Shown here piece by piece: positions 20,475-28,250 of a stretch of DNA of 64,000 bases (position 1 is its first letter; the number at the start of each line of letters is the position of its first letter). Made by a program: the position numbers and the translations under genes. The DNA is from Roseomonas indoligenes. GTDB lineage: Bacteria; Pseudomonadota; Alphaproteobacteria; Acetobacterales; Acetobacteraceae. The stretch lies in NCBI RefSeq assembly GCF_017813365.1, contig NZ_JAGIZA010000004.1, positions 1 through 64,000 on the forward strand, read 5' to 3'. The notes under the pieces were generated by a model that was not told the DNA's origin, did not search any database, and saw only the letters and a list, made by a program, of their open reading frames with translations.

Positions 20475-20717
20475 TCAGCGCCAGACGGGGCGGCCGAGGT
20501 TGATGTCATTGCCGCTGGTCAGCGCGCCGCCGAGAGCGCCGGCGCCGCCGCCGATCAGGGCACCCGTTCCGGCATTGCCGCCGGTGATGGCCGCGACGCC
20601 CGCGCCGGCACCGGCGCCGAGGAGGCCGCCCGAGACCGCACGGTCACCGGTGCTGTAGCCGCAGGCGCCGAGGCTGAGACCGGCGATGGCGAGGAGGGCG
20701 AGAGAGGTCTTGCGCAT
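20475..20717 (-). CDS. Glycine-zipper lipoprotein
   Basis: An 80-residue precursor with a lipoprotein signal: MRKTSLALLAIAGLSLGAC, Cys19 being the predicted acylated residue. The mature part is glycine- and alanine-rich (GGLLGAGAGAGVAAITGGNAG and GALIGGGAGALGGALTSG), a glycine-zipper pattern like that of YMGG/Rick17kDa-type outer-membrane lipoproteins. The role is unknown; such proteins are often stress-induced envelope components. An upstream ATG at 20741 would spoil the signal peptide, so 20717 is chosen. It ends at a strong terminator. Confidence 0.82.
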   Translation of the reverse strand: MRKTSLALLAIAGLSLGACGYSTGDRAVSGGLLGAGAGAGVAAITGGNAGTGALIGGGAGALGGALTSGNDINLGRPVWR

Positions 20718-20865
20718 GGTCGGCTTTCCCGTTTGCTTCAACTATGCGTCCTCAACGCGAAGCCTTCGGGCCGGTTGCGACAACTTCATTAACATGGGCA
20801 TGTACGGGGCATGCGCGCCCCATGGGCGTTTCCGGCTTGAGCGGCCCCTTCCTTGGGGCTAGTGA

Positions 20866-21987
<1,122 letters not shown>

Positions 21988-22002
21988 CCTGCCACGGGGG
22001 GT

Positions 22003-22030
22003 AGGGGCTCGATCGGCCCCTCCTTCTATA
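22003..22030 (+). terminator. Possible attenuating terminator between mreB and mreC
   Basis: AGGGGC (22003-22008) and GCCCCT (22016-22021) form a 6-bp stem with a TCGATCG loop, followed by pyrimidine-rich CCTTCTATAAAATTTC. This could reduce transcription into mreC so that MreB is made in excess. The downstream TATAAAAT could also be part of a separate promoter for mreC. Confidence 0.4.
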
Positions 22031-22115
22031 AAATTTCTTCACGATCAGGCTTTTAGACCGGTTCCATCGTATATGGGGCGAGGGGCCAACAGCTTACGGA
22101 GAGGGGGAGGTCGGC

Positions 22116-22985
22116 ATGATTCGTCTGAGCGTCCCGCTCCGTCAGGCCCTGGCGCGCCTCTCCGTGCCCGTGCTGATCGCCGCCGCCTTCGGGACGATGC
22201 TGCTGGGCAAGGCCGACACGGTGCTGGTCGAGCGCACCCGCATGGCGCTGGCCGACCTGCTCGCCCCGCTCTACTCCGTGGCGTCGGAGCCGATCGGGGC
22301 GGTGCGGGAGGCCGTGACGGAGGTCCAGGGCCTGCTGAACCTCCGCGAGGAGACGGCCCGCCTCCGCGAGGAGAACGAGCGCCTGCACCGCTGGCAGGCC
22401 GCCGCCCTGGCGCTGGAGGCCGAGAACGCCCTGCTGCGCCGGCAGCTCACCTTCGTGCCGGATCCGGCCCCGCAATTCCACACCGCGCGCGTGGTGGCCG
22501 ATGCCGGCGGCACCTACGCCAAGGCCGTGCTGATCGCGACCGGCCCCTTCCTTCAGGTCCAGAAGGGCCAAGTGGCGCTGGATGAGCGCGGCTTGGCCGG
22601 CCGAGTGACGGAGGTAGGCGGGCGCTCCGCCCGGATTCTGCTGGTCACGGACATGAACAGCCGCATCCCCGTGGTGCTGGAGGGGTCCCGTGCCCGCGCC
22701 ATGATGGTCGGCACTAACGGCGCGCGCCCGCGGCTGCAGCACTGGCCCGCCGGGATGCAGCCGCAGGACGGGGACCGGGTGGTCACTTCAGCCGAATCCG
22801 CCACCTTCCCTGCCGGACTGCCCGTGGGCGTCGTCCATCTCGGCGAGACGGGATGGCCGGAGGTGGAGCTTTACGCCCGCCTGGACCGGCTGGACCTGTT
22901 GCGGATCTTCGAGTTCGGCCTCGCGGGCATCCTCCCGCCCGAGGCCGTGACCCGCCCGGACCCCTCCGTCCGGCCGCGGCACTAG
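22116..22985 (+). CDS. mreC: Rod shape-determining protein MreC
   Basis: MreC is a periplasmic scaffold anchored by one helix and linking MreB with MreD, PBP2 and RodA. The 289-residue protein has a membrane helix at about 17-34, a coiled-coil region (about 65-110; LLNLREETARLREENERL) and a beta-rich C-terminal domain (DAGGTYAKAVLIATG, GLAGRVTEVGGRSARILLVTD, DRVVTSAESATFPAGLPVGVV). The ATG follows GAGGGGGAGG. It stands 12 bases before mreD. Confidence 0.94.
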   Translation: MIRLSVPLRQALARLSVPVLIAAAFGTMLLGKADTVLVERTRMALADLLAPLYSVASEPIGAVREAVTEVQGLLNLREETARLREENERLHRWQAAALALEAENALLRRQLTFVPDPAPQFHTARVVADAGGTYAKAVLIATGPFLQVQKGQVALDERGLAGRVTEVGGRSARILLVTDMNSRIPVVLEGSRARAMMVGTNGARPRLQHWPAGMQPQDGDRVVTSAESATFPAGLPVGVVHLGETGWPEVELYARLDRLDLLRIFEFGLAGILPPEAVTRPDPSVRPRH

Positions 22986-22997
22986 GGGCGCCTGGGT

Positions 22998-23543
22998 ATG
23001 TGGATGCCACGCCGCGGCCGCCCCGCCTCGGCTCCCGGGTTGCTGGCGCGGCTGGACGCGCTGGCCCGCGCGGCCGCGCCCAGCGTTTCCACCATGGCCG
23101 TGATGGTGCTTGCCGCCGCGCCCGTGGGAATGCCGACCCTGGTGCCGGCCGTGGCCCTGGCCGGGGTGTTCTTCTGGAGCCTCTTCCGCCCGGCCTCCAT
23201 GCCGGCGCCTGCCGCCTTCGGCCTGGGGCTCCTGCAGGACCTGCTGGGTTTCACCCCCCTCGGCATCGGCGTGCTGACGCTGCTCCTGGTCCATGGCGCG
23301 GCACTTCGGGTGCGGCGCGTGTTGGCGAAGCAATCCTTCCTGCTGGTCTGGCTGGCCTATTGTGGCTTCGCGGCACTCGCGGTGGGGCTGGGCTACGTGC
23401 TGGAGGCCCTGCTGGGCTGGCACGTTCCGCCAACCCCACCGGCCGTGGCGCAGGTCGGGCTGGCGATCGGCTTCTACCCCATCCTGGCCCTGCCGATGAG
23501 CTGGGCGCACCGGGGCATGCAGCGCGCGGAGGGGCTCGCATGA
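22998..23543 (+). CDS. mreD: Rod shape-determining protein MreD
   Basis: A 181-residue inner-membrane protein with about five hydrophobic segments, matching MreD in length, order and context. The family-like stretch is VFFWSLFRPASMPAPAAFGLGLLQDLLGFTPLGIG (from about 56), similar to the W-x3-RP...G-x2-D-x3-G pattern. MreD joins MreC in the elongasome. Its stop overlaps the start of mrdA (ATGA), implying coupled translation. Confidence 0.9.
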   Translation: MWMPRRGRPASAPGLLARLDALARAAAPSVSTMAVMVLAAAPVGMPTLVPAVALAGVFFWSLFRPASMPAPAAFGLGLLQDLLGFTPLGIGVLTLLLVHGAALRVRRVLAKQSFLLVWLAYCGFAALAVGLGYVLEALLGWHVPPTPPAVAQVGLAIGFYPILALPMSWAHRGMQRAEGLA

Positions 23544-25420
23544 GCGCCGCCAGGAAAGAGGAGGAGGCTCGGCGGAGCGTCTTCACCCGCCGCGCCCTGG
23601 TCCTCGGCGGCATCCAGCTCGGCGCCCTGGGTTTCCTGGGGTTCCGGCTGAACAAGCTGCAGGTGGAGGAGGGGGAGCGCTACGCGACCCTCGCAGAGGA
23701 GAACCGGATCTCCGCCCGCCTCGTCGCCCCGCCGCGCGGCCGGGTGCTGGACCGGGAGGGGAAGGTGATCGCGGGCAGCCAGCTGAACTGGCGCGCCCTG
23801 ATCGTGGCCGAGGACGCGCGGGACGTGCCGGCGGTGCTGGACACCTTCAGCAAGATCGTCCCCCTGACGGATACGGAGCGCACGCGCATCGAGCGCGAGG
23901 TTCGGCGCCGCCGCCGCTTCATTCCTGTGGTCCTCCGCGAATTCCTCTCCTGGGAGGAGATGGCGCGGATCGAGGTGAACGCGCCGGACCTGCCGGGGAT
24001 CTCCGTGGATGTCGGGACCACCCGGGAATATCCGGAGAAGGAACACCTGGCCCATATCGTCGGCTATGTTGCGCCCCCGGCCGAGGCGGACATGGGCGAG
24101 GACCCGTTGCTGGAGCTGCCAGGCATCCGCGTGGGCCGCGCTGGGATCGAGAAGCACCACGACAAGACGCTGCGCGGCCGCGCCGGCTCCATCCGGCTGG
24201 AGGTGAACGCCGTCGGCCGCGTGATCCGGGAGCTGGACCGGCGCGAGGGCCAGCCCGGCCAGGACGTGCAGATCAGCGTGGACGCGGAGCTGCAGCGCAC
24301 CGTCCGAGGCCGCTGCGAGGAGGGGACCAGCGCCGTGGTGCTGGACGCCCGGACCGGCGAGGTGCTGGCCATGGCCACCCAGCCCTCCTTCGACCCGAAT
24401 CTCTTCAACGCCGGCGTCACGGCGGCGCAGTGGAGGGAGTGGACGAGCAAGCGGCAGACGCCGCTGATCAACAAATGCACCAACGGCCTCTACGCGCCCG
24501 GCTCCACATTCAAGATGATCGTGGCGCTCGCCGCGCTGGAGGCGAAGGTCTGCACGCCCGGCGACCGGGTGCCGTGCCCCGGTTACTACGACCTGGGCGA
24601 CACGCGCTTCCACTGCTGGTCCAAGTACGGCCATGGCAGCCTGGACATGCGGGGCGGGCTGAAGAACTCCTGCGACTGCTACTTCTACGAGATGGCCAAG
24701 CGCACGGGCATCGACCGGATCGCGGCCATGGCGAACCGCTTCGGCCTCGGGGTGGACCTGGAAATCGAACTGCCGGGAACCCGCCGTGGCCTCGTGCCGA
24801 CGCGCGCCTGGCGCCAAGCCCAGGGCAAGCCCTGGAACCTCGGCGACACGGTGGTGCACGGGATCGGGCAGGGCTTCTACCAGCTCACCCCCTTGTCCCT
24901 GGCCACCATGACGGCGCGGCTGGCCACGGGGCGGGCGGTGCAGCCGCACCTGACCCGGACCATCGGCGGCCGCCCGATCAAGGGCGTGCGGCCGGAGGAC
25001 TGGCCCTCCCTCGGCATCCCCGAGCGCGACCTGCGCGTCGTGCGGGAGGGGATGTGGGCCGTGGTGAACGAGACGGGCGGCACCGCGAAGGTCGCCCAGC
25101 TGCCCGCCGGGATGGGACAGCTGGCCGGCAAGACCGGCAGCACCCAGGTCCGCCGCGTCAGCCGTGAGCAGCGCGAGCGCGGGTTCCGGGTGGAGGCCAT
25201 GCCGCGGGAGTGGCGGCCTCACGCGCTGTTCGTCTCCTACGCGCCCTATGACAACCCGCAATACGTGGTCATGGTGATCGTGGAGCACGGCTCCTCCGGC
25301 GCAGGTGCCGCCGCCCCGATCGCACGCGACATCATGATCGACACCATCAATCGCTTCCGCCAGCCGGTGAACGCCCCGCCCGCCCGGGTGGCCGAGGCGG
25401 CGGCGCCACGGAACCAGTGA
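23540..25420 (+). CDS. mrdA: Penicillin-binding protein 2 (peptidoglycan transpeptidase)
   Basis: PBP2 cross-links new peptidoglycan during cell elongation together with RodA. The 626-residue protein has a cytosolic N-terminus, one membrane anchor (about 19-38), a pedestal domain with PPRGRVLDREGKVIA (64-78), and the transpeptidase domain with the SxxK serine S322 (GSTFK), SxN-type SCD at 377-379 and KTGS at 531-534. The sequence between 300 and 400 has unusually many Cys residues (KCTNG, KVCTPGD, VPCPG, HCWS, NSCDC) for this family. Start overlaps mreD; rodA follows 16 bases later. Confidence 0.95.
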   Translation: MSAARKEEEARRSVFTRRALVLGGIQLGALGFLGFRLNKLQVEEGERYATLAEENRISARLVAPPRGRVLDREGKVIAGSQLNWRALIVAEDARDVPAVLDTFSKIVPLTDTERTRIEREVRRRRRFIPVVLREFLSWEEMARIEVNAPDLPGISVDVGTTREYPEKEHLAHIVGYVAPPAEADMGEDPLLELPGIRVGRAGIEKHHDKTLRGRAGSIRLEVNAVGRVIRELDRREGQPGQDVQISVDAELQRTVRGRCEEGTSAVVLDARTGEVLAMATQPSFDPNLFNAGVTAAQWREWTSKRQTPLINKCTNGLYAPGSTFKMIVALAALEAKVCTPGDRVPCPGYYDLGDTRFHCWSKYGHGSLDMRGGLKNSCDCYFYEMAKRTGIDRIAAMANRFGLGVDLEIELPGTRRGLVPTRAWRQAQGKPWNLGDTVVHGIGQGFYQLTPLSLATMTARLATGRAVQPHLTRTIGGRPIKGVRPEDWPSLGIPERDLRVVREGMWAVVNETGGTAKVAQLPAGMGQLAGKTGSTQVRRVSREQRERGFRVEAMPREWRPHALFVSYAPYDNPQYVVMVIVEHGSSGAGAAAPIARDIMIDTINRFRQPVNAPPARVAEAAAPRNQ

Positions 25421-25436
25421 GGGGGGTATCCCCGCC

Positions 25437-26600
25437 ATGATGCTGCGCGAACCGGCTGTGTATGAGCGCCGGCTGCTGATGAAGCAGCACAGCTTCGGCA
25501 TTCTCGAGAAGCTCTGGCAGATCCCCTGGCTCTTCGTGCTGATGCTCTGCGGGGTGGCGGCGATCGGCTACGTCGCCCTTTATTCCGCAGGCGGCGGCAC
25601 GCCGGACGCCTATGCCAGCAAGCACGCGCTGCGCTTCGGCTTCGGGCTGGTCATCATGCTGTCCATCTCCCTGGTGGACATCCGGGTGATCGCCCGCTTC
25701 GCCTGGGTTGGCTATGCCGCCGGAGTGGCGCTGCTGGTCCTGGTGCTGGTCCACGGCAATGTCGGGAAGGGGGCGCAGCGCTGGATCGATATCGGCCCGA
25801 TCCAGCTCCAGCCCTCCGAGCTGATGAAGATCATGCTGTGCCTGGCCTTGGCCCATTGGTTCCACCGGGCCAGTTGGGAGAGGATGGGCAACCCGCTCTT
25901 CCTCATCCCGCCGGCGCTGGCCGTGCTGGTGCCGGTGGCGCTCATTCTGAAGCAGCCGAACCTCGGCACCGCCCTGATCACCGGGATGATCGGGGCGTCG
26001 ATGTTCTGGGCCGCCGGGGTGCGGTGGTGGAAGTTCGCGATCCTGTTCGCGGGCGTCGGCTTCATCGCCCCCATCGCCTATGAGCGTTTGCACGATTACC
26101 AGAAGGCCCGGATCACGACCTTCATGGATCCGGAGAGCGACCCGCTGGGGGCCGGCTATAACATCATCCAGTCGAAGATCGCCCTCGGCTCCGGCGGGAT
26201 GTGGGGGAAGGGCTTCCTGCAGGGCACGCAGGGCCACCTGAACTTCCTGCCGGAAAAGCAGACCGACTTCATCTTCACCATGATCGCGGAGGAGTTCGGA
26301 CTGGTGGGCGCGCTCGGCACGCTGGGGCTGCTGGCGCTCGTGATTATCTTCGCCATGCTCACGGCGCTGCGCTGCCGCCACCAGTTCGGGCGCCTGCTGG
26401 CTCTGGGGCTGGGGACGAACTTCTTCCTCTATGTCTTCGTGAATATCGCCATGGTCACCGGCAGCATCCCCGTGGGGGGCGTGCCCCTGCCGCTGATCAG
26501 CCATGGCGGCTCCGCCGTGCTCACGGTCATGCTCGGCTTCGGGCTGCTCGGCAGCGCCTATGTCCACCGCGACGTGGAGTTCGCGGCGGCGCGGGAGTGA
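25437..26600 (+). CDS. mrdB: Peptidoglycan glycosyltransferase RodA
   Basis: RodA, a SEDS-family polytopic membrane protein, polymerises glycan strands from lipid II in partnership with PBP2. The 387-residue protein shows about ten membrane segments and SEDS motifs: GNVGKGAQRWIDIGPIQLQPSELMKI (about 104-129), LKQPNLGTALI, a long periplasmic loop (PESDPLGAGYNIIQSKIALGSGG) and GSIPVGGVPLPLISHGGSA near the end. The putative catalytic Asp is in the ESDPLGAGYN region. ATGs at 25437 and 25440 are equivalent. It is the last gene of the mre-mrd operon. Confidence 0.95.
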   Translation: MMLREPAVYERRLLMKQHSFGILEKLWQIPWLFVLMLCGVAAIGYVALYSAGGGTPDAYASKHALRFGFGLVIMLSISLVDIRVIARFAWVGYAAGVALLVLVLVHGNVGKGAQRWIDIGPIQLQPSELMKIMLCLALAHWFHRASWERMGNPLFLIPPALAVLVPVALILKQPNLGTALITGMIGASMFWAAGVRWWKFAILFAGVGFIAPIAYERLHDYQKARITTFMDPESDPLGAGYNIIQSKIALGSGGMWGKGFLQGTQGHLNFLPEKQTDFIFTMIAEEFGLVGALGTLGLLALVIIFAMLTALRCRHQFGRLLALGLGTNFFLYVFVNIAMVTGSIPVGGVPLPLISHGGSAVLTVMLGFGLLGSAYVHRDVEFAAARE

Positions 26601-26741
26601 GGGCTGTTCCGGCAGGTCCGGTACGCGGCGGGAACGGGGGACGGGGAGGGCGCGAAGGGGGTTGACCTCTCTGCGCGATGGGCTAGAAGGCGCCACCCGG
26701 GCGGCAGCGTATGGCGCTTCCCCCTGGATCGCCGGTGCGAT

Positions 26742-26817
<76 letters not shown>

Positions 26818-26995
26818 TCGCCCCGCAGATCGCGACATCCCCGACGAGTTCGTCCAGTCAGTTTCCTGGGCCGTGGCGCGTTGTCCTTCTCAGCTTGCAC
26901 GTAGCCTGCCGCTTCTCCGCCTTCAGATCCAGGTATCGCGGACGGCCGACTTCGGCGATGGGATGACGGGAAAGCGAGGTTGCCGAAGCCTCTGC

Positions 26996-27072
26996 TTCTG
27001 CGATAAAAAAAACGAACCTTGCGACGTTGATCGCTCGGGTGAAATGCGATTTTCACCCATGGTTCTGCGATA
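26996..27072 (+). promoter_or_regulatory. Inverted repeat with flanking direct repeats upstream of HTH gene
   Basis: GGGTGAAA 27037-27044 and TTTCACCC 27051-27058 form a perfect 8-bp inverted repeat with a 6-base spacer, ending 24 bases before the HTH start. Two copies of TTCTGCGATA flank it (26996-27005 and 27063-27072), and the first is followed by a run of eight A. The layout suggests an operator, probably for self-regulation by the HTH protein. The remaining intergenic sequence after the tRNA (26818-26995) shows nothing I recognise. Confidence 0.5.
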
Positions 27073-27081
27073 GGGACGCAA

Positions 27082-27339
27082 ATGGTTTCGGGTGCCCAGG
27101 TGAGGGGGGCACGGGCCATGCTCAGGCTGACTGTGTCGGAGTTGGCGGAGCGATCCTCCGTCGCGCCGAATACGGTGGTCCGGGTGGTGGCGGAAAAGCC
27201 GGTTAACACTGGCACCCTCTCAGCCTTCCAGCAGGTGTTGGAGGCGGCGGGCGTGATCTTCATGCCGGAAAACGGCGAGGGGCCGGGGGTTCGGCTGCGG
27301 AAGGCCGCATCCCCTGCGAACAGCAACGGGAAGGATTGA
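27082..27339 (+). CDS. Small helix-turn-helix (XRE-like) regulator
   Basis: An 85-residue protein consisting almost only of a helix-turn-helix: GARAMLRLTVSELAERSSVAPNTVVRVV (about 9-36), then LSAFQQVLEAAGVIFMPENGEGPGVRLRK, a C-terminal form common in alphaproteobacterial orphan HTH proteins. The usual RxE/Q-rich HTH positions are weak (VSELAERSSV), but length and layout fit. An inverted repeat directly upstream is its likely operator. The next small ORF starts 3 bases after its stop. Confidence 0.75.
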   Translation: MVSGAQVRGARAMLRLTVSELAERSSVAPNTVVRVVAEKPVNTGTLSAFQQVLEAAGVIFMPENGEGPGVRLRKAASPANSNGKD

Positions 27340-27341
27340 TT

Positions 27342-27500
27342 TTGCGGAAGCCCAATTACAGCCAGGACCGCATGCAGCGCGAGCGGGACAAGGCCGCGAA
27401 GGCGCAGGCCAAGGAACAGAAGAAGCTTGAGCAGAGGGATGCCAAGCTGGCCGCCGCGCCGGAGCGGACCGATCAGGACGACACGTCCGATCCCCGCTGA
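27342..27500 (+). CDS. Small charged alpha-helical protein (52 residues)
   Basis: Begins at TTG 27342 right after the HTH gene and ends at TGA 27498. It opens with RKPNYSQDRMQRERDKAAKA and continues as a Lys/Arg/Glu/Gln-rich helix before an acidic tail (DQDDTSDPR). Small proteins beginning RKPNYxQ...R are, to my recollection, common unannotated genes in alphaproteobacteria; their function is unknown. The extreme composition suits a nucleic-acid- or ribosome-associated peptide, but that is a guess. Confidence 0.6.
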   Translation: MRKPNYSQDRMQRERDKAAKAQAKEQKKLEQRDAKLAAAPERTDQDDTSDPR

Positions 27501-27545
27501 GCGGCCGGGGCAGGCGCTTCCGGGCTCCCGGACGCCTGCCCGCGT

Positions 27546-28250
27546 CTACTCCGCCGACCCGAGCCGATAGCCGACGCCGGGCTCCGTCCGGATCAGGCTC
27601 GCCGCCTCGCCCAGTTTCTGGCGGAGATGCCCGATATAGACGCGCAGGTATTGCGCGTCCTCCGTGTGCCCCGGGCCCCAGACCGCGAGAAGAAGCTGCC
27701 GCTGCGTGACCACCCGGCCGGCGCCCGCGCGCGCCAGGGCGGCCAGCAGGTCCCATTCGCGCGGGGTCAGCCGTAGCAGGGCGCCGTCTAGGGTGGCCAT
27801 GCGCCCGGCCAAGTCCACCTCCAGCGGCCCCACCCGGACCACTACCTCCGCCGTGGTCCCGCCACGCGCGGCAGCCCGGCGTAGGGAAGCCCGAAGCCGG
27901 GCCAGCAGTTCCCCCAGGGCGAAGGGCTTCTCCACGTAGTCGTCCGCGCCGGCATCCAGGGCCGCCACCTTGCCCTCCTCCCGGTCCCGGGCCGAGAGGA
28001 CGATGATCGGCGCCTCCGTGAAGCCCCGCAGCCTGGGAATCACGGCCTGCCCGTCCATGTCGGGCAGGCCGAGGTCGAGCAGGACCGCGGCCGGCGCGAA
28101 GGAGGCGGCGAGGCGCAGTCCCTCCGCCGCGTTCTCCGCCCGCAGCGGCTCATAGCCCGAGGCGGCGAGGGCGGGGCCGAGGAAACGGTGGATCTGCGCC
28201 TCGTCATCCACAACCAGGACCCGAGGCCGGGATAGGTCCGCGCCGCTCAT
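27546..28250 (-). CDS. kdpE: Response regulator KdpE
   Basis: KdpE is the OmpR-type activator of the potassium uptake operon. The 234-residue protein has a receiver domain (about 9-123) with acidic VVDDE, phospho-acceptor D59 in VLLDLGLPD, and K108 in VEKPF, then a winged-helix DNA-binding domain (about 135-230; LRLTPREWDLLAALARAG and YLRVYIGHLRQKLGE). Its start overlaps the kdpD stop by 4 bases. The pair is transcribed away from the kdpF/A/B/C genes. Confidence 0.95.
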   Translation of the reverse strand: MSGADLSRPRVLVVDDEAQIHRFLGPALAASGYEPLRAENAAEGLRLAASFAPAAVLLDLGLPDMDGQAVIPRLRGFTEAPIIVLSARDREEGKVAALDAGADDYVEKPFALGELLARLRASLRRAAARGGTTAEVVVRVGPLEVDLAGRMATLDGALLRLTPREWDLLAALARAGAGRVVTQRQLLLAVWGPGHTEDAQYLRVYIGHLRQKLGEAASLIRTEPGVGYRLGSAE

